A stretch of DNA of 64,000 nt, taken from positions 1,054,001 to 1,118,000 of the forward strand of contig NZ_CP016448.1 in assembly GCF_001713355.1 (NCBI RefSeq), in the 5' to 3' direction. The notes under the pieces were generated by a model. It had not been told where the DNA came from and did no database searches. It saw nothing but the letters and a program-made list of their open reading frames with translations. The DNA comes from Methyloversatilis sp. RAC08. Lineage in GTDB: Bacteria; Pseudomonadota; Gammaproteobacteria; Burkholderiales; Rhodocyclaceae. The first letter of the stretch is position 1. Every line of letters begins with the position of its first letter. Shown one piece after another: positions 43,740 to 51,773 of the stretch. Position numbers and translations under genes: made by a program.

Positions 43740-44282
43740 CTACTTCACGGCAGCAAAGTGCTCGTCGTAGCGGAACACGTAGTCCTTGTCCTTAAACGGC
43801 GTGTGGCAGGTGCGACAGGTGTCGTACTTCGCTTCGCCGTTCAGCTCACCGGTGCCCTTGAACGCGCTGTAGATCCAGTCGCCGTTCTTCTGCGCTTCGG
43901 GTACGCCAGCACCCCAGCCCGGATTCTTGCCCATGACGAAGACGGCCGCCAGCTTGTCCTTCACCAGCTTGCCGTCGGCACCCTTGATCGGCTTGCCGGC
44001 GTCATCGAGCCTGACCGACCAGTTTTCCATGACGAAGGTCGAGCCCTGCGGGAAATCGTTGCCCGGCACGGCCTTCTTCGCCTGCGCATTCATGTAGATG
44101 TCGCGGATCTGTTTGATGTCCTCGCGTTGTACCGCGCTGAGGAAGGTCGGCCAGGTTCTGTAGTCGGCTGGCAGCGGCAACTGACCGTCGGCCAGCGCTG
44201 CCACGGGCGGCGGTGCATTCATCTGACTGCAACCGGCGATGATCAGTCCGGCGACAACGGCGCCAAGTATCTTCTTTTGCAT
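43740..44282 (-). CDS. Cytochrome P460-like lipoprotein
   Basis: A 180-residue protein. A lipobox (LIIAGC, Cys18) predicts a lipid anchor. The body has the cytochrome P460 pattern: LPLPADYRTWP, IKQIRDIYMN, FPQGSTFVMENWSV, NGDWIYSAFKG, and a c-type haem site CRTCH (C156, C159, H160) near the C-terminus. Cytochromes P460 oxidise hydroxylamine; related cytochrome c'-beta proteins bind NO. ATG 44282 begins the signal peptide. It stands alone. The cross-linking lysine of true P460 cannot be assigned from sequence alone (candidate lysines in NAQAKKAVPG). Confidence 0.82.
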   Translation of the reverse strand: MQKKILGAVVAGLIIAGCSQMNAPPPVAALADGQLPLPADYRTWPTFLSAVQREDIKQIRDIYMNAQAKKAVPGNDFPQGSTFVMENWSVRLDDAGKPIKGADGKLVKDKLAAVFVMGKNPGWGAGVPEAQKNGDWIYSAFKGTGELNGEAKYDTCRTCHTPFKDKDYVFRYDEHFAAVK

Positions 44283-44393
44283 GGATGGACTCCTGATAAG
44301 CAGTGGGCACAACATCTGCACGAGGCCCGGTCTGGCGCCCCGCATGCATCCACTACCCGCGCATCCCTGATCCGGATGCAGCCGGCGCTGAAA

Positions 44394-45284
44394 TCAGGGT
44401 GTCCGGCCGCGGCGCCACGCCTCGACCGACAGCAGCAGCAGGCCGATGCCGATCAGCAGCATGCCGACCAGTTCGCCGGTGCCCGGACGCTCGCCGAGCT
44501 GCCAGGCAGCCGACAGCACACCGATGACCGGCGTCACCAGCGACACCATGCTGGTGGTGCCGGCAGACAGCCGGCGAAGTGCGTACAGCCACAGCAGCCA
44601 CGCGATCACGGTGCCCGGCACGATGTTGTAGAGCAGCGCGCCAATCAGTGAAGGCGTCCAGTTGATCGGTTCGGCCGGCCACCACAGCGCGACGACAACC
44701 AGCGGTACGGCACCGATCAGCGACTGCCAGGCGGCGATGGCCAGCACATCGAGGTCGGGCGCTCGCGCCTGCAGCCTTTTCGCGACGATCACCGCCAGCG
44801 CCCAGCACACGCCGGCCAGCGTCGCCAGCACGCTGCTCAGCAGGTCACCGGCCAGATGCAGTGGATCAAGAATGCACAGCAGGCCGACCAGCGTGGCGAC
44901 AGCCGACGGCCACTGCCAGCCGTGCAGGCGATCGCCGAGCAGCGGCCAGGCCAGCAGCATCACCCAGAACGGCATCGTGTAGGCCAGTACGGCGGTCTTG
45001 CCGGCACCACCGCTGACCAGCGCGAGAATGATCAACCCGGTGAAGCCGGTGGTCTGCAGCAGACCCATCAGCGCCACCGCGCGCATTTCGATGATGCGCA
45101 CCGGACGGCGCAGCGCGACGACCAGTCCGAACAGCACCAGCGCACCGAACAGCGTGCGCAGCGCGCCGAACTGGAAGGGGCCGATGTCGACCAGGGCGAT
45201 CTTCATGACCACCCAGTTGTAGCCCCAGATCACGGCCAGCAGCATCAGGGCTGCCAGCGCGCGTGCGGACGGGCTGTGCGGCAC
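44394..45284 (-). CDS. EamA-family (DMT) transporter
   Basis: A 296-residue inner-membrane protein with ten predicted helices in two EamA repeats, one starting ALAALMLLAVIWGYNWVVMK and the other at about 145-280. Such proteins export amino acids or metabolites; substrate unknown. The start is GTG 45284, 7 nt after the stop of the DUF4440 gene, so the two are an operon under the MarR protein's probable control. Confidence 0.85.
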   Translation of the reverse strand: MPHSPSARALAALMLLAVIWGYNWVVMKIALVDIGPFQFGALRTLFGALVLFGLVVALRRPVRIIEMRAVALMGLLQTTGFTGLIILALVSGGAGKTAVLAYTMPFWVMLLAWPLLGDRLHGWQWPSAVATLVGLLCILDPLHLAGDLLSSVLATLAGVCWALAVIVAKRLQARAPDLDVLAIAAWQSLIGAVPLVVVALWWPAEPINWTPSLIGALLYNIVPGTVIAWLLWLYALRRLSAGTTSMVSLVTPVIGVLSAAWQLGERPGTGELVGMLLIGIGLLLLSVEAWRRGRTP

Positions 45285-45291
45285 GGACGCC

Positions 45292-45669
45292 TCAGTTCCA
45301 GATGTGCGTGATGAGGCGCCAGCTGCGATCCGGCTGGCGACGATAGACCATGGTCAGATGGCCGCTGAAAGTCTGCAGACCGCCTTCGCCGTTGGCCTGT
45401 GCGCTCCAGCGGCCACGCTGCGTGGCGACTTCGCTGTCACCGATCACCGCATGCTGTTCGATGCGGTGGTTGTGCAGTCCCTGATCGATGGCACCGGCGA
45501 ACAGCGCCTCGATCTGCGCCGAACCCAGCGCGGCATTGCCGCCGGCCGGCAGCACGGCACCCTGCTCGTCGTACAGCGCGGCCAGCGCGGCGGCGTCGCC
45601 ACGGTTGAAGGCGGCATCCCAACGCAGGTTGAGGTCGGCAACGGCGGCTTGAAGGGCTTGCAGGGTCAT
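45292..45669 (-). CDS. SnoaL/DUF4440-like small protein
   Basis: A 125-residue protein of the NTF2-like fold: LNLRWDAAFNRGDAAALAAL, YDEQGAVLPAGGN, then a terminal YRRQPDRSWRLITHIWN. Family members are small enzymes or ligand-binding proteins. It follows GAGGAG at an 8-nt spacing. It is the first gene after marR, with EamA next. Confidence 0.83.
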   Translation of the reverse strand: MTLQALQAAVADLNLRWDAAFNRGDAAALAALYDEQGAVLPAGGNAALGSAQIEALFAGAIDQGLHNHRIEQHAVIGDSEVATQRGRWSAQANGEGGLQTFSGHLTMVYRRQPDRSWRLITHIWN

Positions 45670-45694
45670 GTGGATCTCCTCGGGTAAAGGTTGA

Positions 45695-45734
45695 AACTTG
45701 ATCGTCTAAAATAATTAGCTGACTAACTTGATCG
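45695..45734 (-). promoter_or_regulatory. Promoter/operator region with two AACTTGATCG repeats
   Basis: AACTTGATCG occurs at 45695-45704 and again at 45725-45734, exactly 30 bp apart. Between them is TTAG-CTGA-CTAA, an inverted repeat of the size bound by MarR proteins. The region is the only AT-rich sequence between the marR stop and the DUF4440 start. Confidence 0.5.
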
Positions 45735-45745
45735 GCAAATAAAGT

Positions 45746-46249
45746 TCAGGAAAAGGCATCCGTGCCGGACCGCACGACGCCGAGCATGGCCTGCAGCGCA
45801 GCACGCTGGTCCTCGTCGAGCCCGGCCATCAGTGTGCGCACGCGGCGGTAGTAATCGGGCATGACGGCATCGAGCACGGCCTGCCCGGCCGGCAGCAGGC
45901 GCACGGTCAGCCGGCGCCGGTCTGCGGTGTCGAACACGCGTTGCACCAGACCTTCGCGCTCCAGCCCGTCCAGCAGGCCGGTCATCGTGGCCCGCGTGAC
46001 ACCGGCTTTCTGTGCCAGCGCCGAGGGTGACGATTCGAGCGCGTCCTCCCGCATCAGCAGGATGAGCACCCACCAGCGCCCCTGCAGCAGCCCGTGGCGG
46101 GCGAGAAAACCGTCGAGCGCCTGCGACAGTTCGGTCGCCACGCGCAACAGTGTCAGGAATGATGCGACTGCGCTGACGTCCGCTTCGGGATAGCGGGCGG
46201 CAAACTTGCGCAGTACATCGGAAGTCGGGAGGTCGCGGAGCTGAAGCAT
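45746..46249 (-). CDS. MarR-family transcriptional regulator
   Basis: A 167-residue winged-helix protein. The DNA-binding region is at about 65-125: SPSALAQKAGVTRATMTGLLD, then the wing LEREGLVQRVFDTADRRRLTVRL. The start MLQLRDLPTSD (46249) is chosen; the frame is open upstream but would read across a near-perfect sigma-70 promoter. It precedes the DUF4440-EamA genes in the same direction and probably represses them and itself. Confidence 0.9.
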   Translation of the reverse strand: MLQLRDLPTSDVLRKFAARYPEADVSAVASFLTLLRVATELSQALDGFLARHGLLQGRWWVLILLMREDALESSPSALAQKAGVTRATMTGLLDGLEREGLVQRVFDTADRRRLTVRLLPAGQAVLDAVMPDYYRRVRTLMAGLDEDQRAALQAMLGVVRSGTDAFS

Positions 46250-46259
46250 GATTAGCCGG

Positions 46260-46287
46260 ATTATAGTTAGGCTCCGTACTTTGTCAA
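46260..46287 (-). promoter_or_regulatory. Near-consensus sigma-70 promoter of marR
   Basis: On the minus strand, TTGACA (46287-46282) and TATAAT (46265-46260) are separated by 16 bp. Transcription should start near 46253, leaving a leader of only about 4-5 nt before the ATG. A TTAGCC / TTAGGCT repeat overlaps the -10, which may be the MarR operator. Confidence 0.75.
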
Positions 46288-46397
46288 CGGCAAGCTGGAG
46301 CACGGCCCCGATGTTGGGCTAGGATTGAAGGAAAGACATGCTGCGCACGTTGATCATCTTTTGCGCGCAGCCGCACTGCGACCTGGAAAGTGAACGC

Positions 46398-46994
46398 ATG
46401 GACACCATCGACACGATTGCCGCCGCCGCCGGGCTTGCGTGGGCCAGCGGGCTGCGCCTGTATGCGGTGATCTTTCTCGCCGGTCTCGCCGGTCGCCTGG
46501 GCTGGGTCGATCTGCCGGGCGACCTCGACACGCTGGAACATCCGCTTGTGCTTGCTGCCGCCGGCCTGATGCTGTGCATCGAGTTTTTCGCCGACAAAAT
46601 TCCGGCGCTCGACAGCCTGTGGGACGGCGTGCATACCTTCATCCGCATTCCTGCCGGCGCCTTGCTCGCCGCGTGGGCCCTCGCCGACCAGAGCACACCA
46701 GTCGTGCTGGCAGGCGCCCTGCTCGGCGGCTCACTCACTGCAGGCACGCATCTGACCAAGGCGGGCAGCCGCATCGCCATCAACACCTCGCCGGAACCGG
46801 TCAGCAATCTGATCGCGTCGACCAGCGAAGACGGCGCCGCAGTCGGCGGCCTGTGGCTGGCGTTCACCTATCCGATCGTGTTTCTCGGCTTCCTCGGCGT
46901 GTTCCTGCTGTGCATGCTGTGGCTGCTGCCACGCGTCTGGCGCTTCCTGAGCGACCTGTTGTCCTGGGTAGCCGGCAAACAGGCGCCCGGTTGA
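46398..46994 (+). CDS. DUF4126-domain membrane protein
   Basis: A 198-residue inner-membrane protein with about five hydrophobic segments. It begins DTIDTIAAAAGLAWASGLRL, typical of DUF4126. Function unknown. ATG 46398 follows GGAAAG; an in-frame ATG at 46338 would add a 20-residue extension without support. Confidence 0.8.
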   Translation: MDTIDTIAAAAGLAWASGLRLYAVIFLAGLAGRLGWVDLPGDLDTLEHPLVLAAAGLMLCIEFFADKIPALDSLWDGVHTFIRIPAGALLAAWALADQSTPVVLAGALLGGSLTAGTHLTKAGSRIAINTSPEPVSNLIASTSEDGAAVGGLWLAFTYPIVFLGFLGVFLLCMLWLLPRVWRFLSDLLSWVAGKQAPG

Positions 46995-47061
46995 CCTGAA
47001 TCAGTCCGCCCCGGTCGGCCCGGCAGTCCAATGATGTCAACCCTTCACCGAGGTTTGCATC

Positions 47062-47226
47062 ATGAAAGCCCTGACTGATCTGCTATCCACCGACTACGGA
47101 CTGATGAGCCTGCTGGTCATCGCATTCACCCTCTTCATGAGCTTCTGGTTCGCCCGCTTCTTCAAGCGGCACATGGATGAGGACGAAGCGCGCGCCAAGC
47201 AAGCCGATCAGTCGGCGAAGCTGTAG
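47062..47226 (+). CDS. DUF3149-domain small membrane protein
   Basis: A 54-residue protein: a short N-terminus, one transmembrane helix (about 12-33, YGLMSLLVIAFTLFMSFWFA) and a charged tail. This matches the DUF3149 family, common in betaproteobacteria, function unknown. AGG lies 9 nt before the ATG. Its end overlaps the convergent GST gene by 19 nt. Confidence 0.82.
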   Translation: MKALTDLLSTDYGLMSLLVIAFTLFMSFWFARFFKRHMDEDEARAKQADQSAKL

Positions 47227-47879
47227 GGGCCACCGCGCTCGCGTGCCCGCTGCCAGGCCGGGCGGCTGTGGATGCGGGACAGGAAGTCCGTCAGTCGCGG
47301 ATGCGTCGCACCGAGGCCGGCGCCCTTGGCTGCCGCCTCGACCGGAAAGCTCATCTGGATGTCGGCTGCGGTGAACGCGTCGCCGGCAAACCATGGCCGC
47401 GTCGCCAGTTCGGATTCCATGAAGCGCAGCTGGTCGTCGATGTTCGGCTGCACGAAGGTTTTCAGCACGTGGTCTGCCAGACCGCGCGCCACCGGCTTGA
47501 TGAAAAACGGCACCGGCGCATTGCGCACCTTCTGGAACACCAGATGCATCAGCTGGTACGGCATGGCGGAGCCTTCCGCAAAATGCAGCCAGTACGTATA
47601 ACGGCGCGCATCCGCACTGCCGGGCGCGGGCCTGAACCGGCCTGCGCCATACACCTCAACCAGATATTCGATGATGGCACCCGATTCGGCGATGACCTGA
47701 TCGCCGTCGGTGATGACCGGCGACTTGCCGAGAGGGTGCACGGCACGCAGCTCCGGCGGCGCGTAGGACGTTTCCGGATCGCGCTCGTAACGTTTCACCT
47801 CATAGTCGAGCCCGAGCTCTTCGAGCAGCCACAGCACGCGCTGCGAACGGGAGTGCGCCAGATGGTGGACGGTGATCAT
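47208..47879 (-). CDS. Glutathione S-transferase
   Basis: A 223-residue protein with a thioredoxin-like N-terminal domain (about 1-80: ITVHHLAHSRSQRVLWLLEE, then VIAESGAIIEYL) and a helical C-terminal domain with FAGDAFTAADIQMSFPVE. The SRSQR serine near residue 11 is the likely catalytic residue. Substrate unknown. It overlaps the zinc-ribbon gene upstream by 4 nt. Confidence 0.88.
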   Translation of the reverse strand: MITVHHLAHSRSQRVLWLLEELGLDYEVKRYERDPETSYAPPELRAVHPLGKSPVITDGDQVIAESGAIIEYLVEVYGAGRFRPAPGSADARRYTYWLHFAEGSAMPYQLMHLVFQKVRNAPVPFFIKPVARGLADHVLKTFVQPNIDDQLRFMESELATRPWFAGDAFTAADIQMSFPVEAAAKGAGLGATHPRLTDFLSRIHSRPAWQRARERGGPYSFAD

Positions 47880-48607
47880 GTGAGTATTTTCCAGACCAGT
47901 GAAACGCCTGCCATCACCAGATCGCCGACATCAAGCGACGTGGCGTCCAGCGCCGGATTGGCGCGCGACGAACGGGCTGAGCGGCGCGCCTGCTGTTCTC
48001 GCCTTTCGGTTTCGATCAGCGCGTCGGCGATCGCATCCGGATCCCGATTCGCACGCTTTTCTTCAGCGACACGATAGCCGTTGAGCGCGCTTTTCACCGC
48101 ATCGGGATCGATCAGCGAAAACGCAGACCGACAATGCGGGCAGGCGTGGTCCTTGCGGATGTCGACCGGTGCGCCGCAGCCGGTGCAGTAGATGGCACCG
48201 ACCCGCTTGCTCAGATCGTGGATTTCCGGCTTGGTGAGCTGACGGACGAAGCCCTTTTCGATCATGAACGATGCAAAGGTGCTGAAGCGGCCGTGTCGAT
48301 GCGGGCAGCGACTGGTGGCGTAGCGGCCACTGCGCACGATGTCATAGCCATGTTCGAGCTTGCTGCTGCAGCGCGGACAGGCCATCACCGGCGCCACCGG
48401 ATTGCGCTGCACGTCGCGGTGCTCGTGCAGCTGCTTGAACAGGTCATTGACCGAAGCCGGCGACAGCTGCTGGTTTTCGTGCGTATCGAACCAGATGCCC
48501 TGGCAGGCGTAGCAGATGTCGAGTTCGAGCGGCCCGCCGCCGTGGTGCGTAAAGGTATGCACGTCCATCGGGACGCGGCAGGAAGGGCAGTTCGGTTTCG
48601 GGCTCAT
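47876..48607 (-). CDS. TFIIB-type zinc-ribbon protein
   Basis: A 243-residue protein with three zinc-binding cysteine clusters: CPSCRVPM with CYACQGIWFD (about 7-40), CPRCSSKLEHG with a later CPHRHG, and CTGCGAPVD with CPHCRSAF (about 140-165). The first is a zf-TFIIB type domain found in many uncharacterised bacterial proteins. The C-terminus is basic, then hydrophobic. Function unknown. It is translationally coupled to the GST gene. Confidence 0.8.
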   Translation of the reverse strand: MSPKPNCPSCRVPMDVHTFTHHGGGPLELDICYACQGIWFDTHENQQLSPASVNDLFKQLHEHRDVQRNPVAPVMACPRCSSKLEHGYDIVRSGRYATSRCPHRHGRFSTFASFMIEKGFVRQLTKPEIHDLSKRVGAIYCTGCGAPVDIRKDHACPHCRSAFSLIDPDAVKSALNGYRVAEEKRANRDPDAIADALIETERREQQARRSARSSRANPALDATSLDVGDLVMAGVSLVWKILT

Positions 48608-48704
48608 GTTCGAATCGACAGGCGGGCGGTTGAACGGTCGGCATGCCTGCGCGCGGCGAGCCGCACGGCATCCATCGTCTTCAGCGGCATCCGCGGCTGA
48701 AACT

Positions 48705-50645
48705 TCAGCGCGCGCTGCGCGTCACCTTGACGCCGGCGGGCGCACTGCGATGAAAAGTGACCGGTATCGCAGGCGCCTGCGGGACCGATTTTCGCAAACT
48801 CCCGACCACGTGCATTTCGCACTTCTTGCAGTCGAAGCGCAAGGTGAGCCGGTCGTTGCCGTTCATCAGCGTCATCGGTTCCGCTTTCACCATGCCGCGC
48901 AGGTCGTAGTCCTTCAATTCCTTCGGACACAGGTTGTGGCTGTAGCGCAGGCAGTGCTTGGTGATCATCAGCGAAACCTCGCCCGGCTCGTGGTTGAGCT
49001 CGTAGGCGTCGGCGATCAGCTGCACGCCATGTCGGCGATAGAAGGTGCGCGCCTTTTCGTTGTACACGTTGGCGAGATAGCTCAACTCGGTGTCGGTGAA
49101 TGGCACCGGCGGTTCGACCGGCGCCAGCGGCTGCGGTCGCGCATGCGCCTTCACGCGGGCCGTTTCCAGCTTTTCGCAGGCATCGCGGCGCAGGCCGTTC
49201 AGCACCGAAGCCGGAAGAAACCACGCCTGCTGCGTATCCAGCGTGACCGAGCGCGCTTCGAACATCGTGTTGCCGAGCTTGGCGATGGCTTCGCGGATGC
49301 CGACCCGCGCGCGTTCCGCGTCGCGCGCCGGCTGCTTGTCATGGGTGATTTCAGACCGTACGGTACAGCCGTCCTCGTCGGTCAGCGTCAGCGCAAAACC
49401 TTCCGGCGTGTCGGCAAACCGCAGATCCACCGCGACCCGTCGTTCGCTCGACTTCTTCTCCAGCGCCCGCTCGAAAGCCTGGTCCCTATTGCGGTAAAGC
49501 GTCATGCCGGCTTTCAGGTCATCCGGCATGAGGTTGGGGAACAATTGCCTCCCCTGCACGGTGTTGATGCGCAGGCCCTGCAGTTCGCGATGGCTGTCGA
49601 AATAGCTCAGACCGTCGCCGTTGTGGATGTCGACCAGAGCCGCGACTTCGATGTGATCGGCCGCGATCCGGGTCACGGTCGCCGCTTCCTCGCCGACGAA
49701 GCCGGGCGCTTCGAACGCTTCGATGCCGTGCTGACGGCCATTGACGAAGTAGTCGGTCGCGCCGCGGTTGAACGACTTTTCCGGCAGCGGTGTGAAGAAG
49801 AAGGTGCAGCGGCCGCTGGACGCGCGCCGGTGCGCCGGCAGGTCGTCCAGGATGTCATCGATCAGCGTGCGGTAATGGGCGGTGATGTTCTTCACATAGG
49901 CCAGATCCTTCAGCCGTCCCTCGATCTTGAACGAACTGATCCCGGCGTCGATCAGCGCGCGCAGATTGGCGCTCTGGTCGTTGTCCTTCATCGACAGCAG
50001 GTGCTTGTCGTGCGCCACGACGGCGCCGCTGGCGTCGGTCAGCGTGTAGGGCAGGCGGCAGGCCTGCGAACATTCGCCGCGGTTGGCGCTGCGCGCGGTG
50101 TGCGCATGGCTGATGAAGCACTGGCCGCTGAATGCCACGCACAGCGCACCGTGCACGAAGAACTCAAGCGAACACGACGTGTTCGACGCGATGTCGCGGA
50201 TCTGCTCCAGCGTCAGTTCTCGTGCCAGCACGATCTGCGAAAAGCCGACGTCCTGCAGGAAGCGCGCCTTGGCTGCGTCCCGGATGTCGGTCTGCGTGCT
50301 GGCGTGCAGCTGGATTGGCGGCAGATCCATTTCCAGCAGGCCCATGTCCTGCACGATCAGCGCATCGACTCCGGCGTCGTACAACTGGCGGATGGTGTGC
50401 CGCGCCGGCTCCAGTTCGTCGTCGCGCAGGATGGTGTTGAACGCGACGAACACCTTCGCATGGAAGCGATGCGCATGTGCCGTCAGGCGCGCGATGTCGG
50501 CGACGTCATTGTCGGCGCCCTTGCGCGCGCCGAAGGACGGCCCGCCGATATACACCGCATCGGCGCCGTGGTTGATCGCCTCGATGCCGAAATCGGCATT
50601 TTTTGCGGGCGCGAGCAGTTCGAGGATGCGGCGGTCTGAGGTCAT
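48705..50645 (-). CDS. rlhA: 23S rRNA 5-hydroxycytidine C2501 synthase (peptidase U32 family)
   Basis: Hydroxylates C2501 in 23S rRNA. The 646-residue protein begins LELLAPAKNADFGIEAINHG, has the U32 signature EFFVHGALCVAFSGQC near 168, the cysteines in RGECSQACRLPY, and a C-terminal domain ending with FDCKKCEMHV. Length and domain order match RlhA (YdcP) rather than the shorter YegQ, UbiU or UbiV. ATG 50645 is the start. A terminator lies upstream at 50706, belonging to the unrelated gene beyond. Confidence 0.88.
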   Translation of the reverse strand: MTSDRRILELLAPAKNADFGIEAINHGADAVYIGGPSFGARKGADNDVADIARLTAHAHRFHAKVFVAFNTILRDDELEPARHTIRQLYDAGVDALIVQDMGLLEMDLPPIQLHASTQTDIRDAAKARFLQDVGFSQIVLARELTLEQIRDIASNTSCSLEFFVHGALCVAFSGQCFISHAHTARSANRGECSQACRLPYTLTDASGAVVAHDKHLLSMKDNDQSANLRALIDAGISSFKIEGRLKDLAYVKNITAHYRTLIDDILDDLPAHRRASSGRCTFFFTPLPEKSFNRGATDYFVNGRQHGIEAFEAPGFVGEEAATVTRIAADHIEVAALVDIHNGDGLSYFDSHRELQGLRINTVQGRQLFPNLMPDDLKAGMTLYRNRDQAFERALEKKSSERRVAVDLRFADTPEGFALTLTDEDGCTVRSEITHDKQPARDAERARVGIREAIAKLGNTMFEARSVTLDTQQAWFLPASVLNGLRRDACEKLETARVKAHARPQPLAPVEPPVPFTDTELSYLANVYNEKARTFYRRHGVQLIADAYELNHEPGEVSLMITKHCLRYSHNLCPKELKDYDLRGMVKAEPMTLMNGNDRLTLRFDCKKCEMHVVGSLRKSVPQAPAIPVTFHRSAPAGVKVTRSAR

Positions 50646-50705
50646 CGGGAAGCGCGACAGGGCGTGAGCCGTAAAGGCGCGATTATCCGCGAGCGCGCTG
50701 CAAAT

Positions 50706-50730
50706 GAAAAACCGGCCGAAGCCGGTTTTC
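50706..50730 (-). terminator. Terminator after the PEP-CTERM gene
   Basis: ACCGGC-CGAA-GCCGGT with an A-run on one side and TTTTC on the other, about 20 nt after the PEP-CTERM stop on the minus strand. Confidence 0.82.
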
Positions 50731-50748
50731 GTCGCAGGTCAGGCGCCG

Positions 50749-51690
50749 TCAGGCGCGACGCCGCGCCATCATGCCGATCAGCAGCACACCGCCGAGCATC
50801 ATTGCCCAGGTGCGCGGCTCGGGTATCGGCGCCGGCACCGTGGCCTGCAGGCTCGCCACTTCCCAGCCGATGTCGTCCAGGGCTGCCCAGTCGAGGTCGG
50901 TCATGTACCGCCGCTGGCCTGAAGGGATGAAGGGCGAAAGCAGCGGAATCTGCTGGCTGCCGTTGGCGACGCCGCGCAGCGTGGTCGCAAAGTGAGCATC
51001 GGAGCCGTCGCCCTGCAGCGCAACCGCTGCACCGCCGTTCGTCGCGGTGGTGACCGCGCCGGTGAAGGTGTCGCCGACCACCGCGTCGAACCAGCTGTCG
51101 GCCGTGCCGAAACCGAATACGTGCGCGGTTTCATGCATCGCCACGGTGTAGAAGTCAAAGCCGGAGAAGCCTTCGACGGTCGACACGTCGCTGTCGAAAT
51201 ACCAGTTGATGTTGGTACCGAAGCTGATCGAGCCGCCCCACGGCCCGAAATCGGTTTCGACCGTAGTCAACGCACCCGGCTCGCCGCGCGACAGTGCGTT
51301 GTTGATGAACGCCGTGCTGCCACTGACACTCTGGAAACCCGGGCCGCCAACACCCAGCGTCTGGCCGCCGAAGGCATGGGATCCGACAAAAATGCGGATT
51401 TCGTTCTCGGGGATGCTGAAGTTGTTGATCAACAGCGGCGTGCCGAACGGATCCTGCGGATTGTAGAGGCGCGCCGCGAAGGTGTTGCCGCCTGAGGGCG
51501 TGATCGCGGTCAGTGTGTCGAGCAGGTTCAGGCTGAACACCTGTGCCACCTGATCCAGCACCACCCGCTTGTCGCTGGTGAAGAATCCAGCGGTGTCGTA
51601 GGTGTAATCGAACACCACATCGATAGCTTGAGCCGGTATGGAAAACGTGGCAAACACCACGGCACTCGCTGCAAACAGGGGCTTTTTCAA
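50749..51690 (-). CDS. PEP-CTERM sorted protein with metalloprotease-like HExxH motif
   Basis: A 313-residue protein. It has a signal peptide (cleavage near AQA-ID, residue 22), a zinc site HETAHVFGFG (186-195) and a C-terminal PEP-CTERM signal (PIPEPRTWAMMLGGVLLIG then RRR), so an exosortase should process and anchor it. The zinc motif is HExxHxxGF, with no His or Asp at the third-ligand place of matrixins; PEP-CTERM metalloproteases with this pattern are known. TTG 51690 is the start because GAGGAG lies 6 nt before it and the signal peptide begins there. EpsH/exosortase genes are not in the window. Confidence 0.82.
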   Translation of the reverse strand: MKKPLFAASAVVFATFSIPAQAIDVVFDYTYDTAGFFTSDKRVVLDQVAQVFSLNLLDTLTAITPSGGNTFAARLYNPQDPFGTPLLINNFSIPENEIRIFVGSHAFGGQTLGVGGPGFQSVSGSTAFINNALSRGEPGALTTVETDFGPWGGSISFGTNINWYFDSDVSTVEGFSGFDFYTVAMHETAHVFGFGTADSWFDAVVGDTFTGAVTTATNGGAAVALQGDGSDAHFATTLRGVANGSQQIPLLSPFIPSGQRRYMTDLDWAALDDIGWEVASLQATVPAPIPEPRTWAMMLGGVLLIGMMARRRA

Positions 51691-51773
51691 CGCGATCTCC
51701 TCAAGGTAGCAGCAGGGTATCGCAGTCCGGCGGCAACGCCGCGTGCAATTGTGCACGGCCCTGATCGCCCGTT

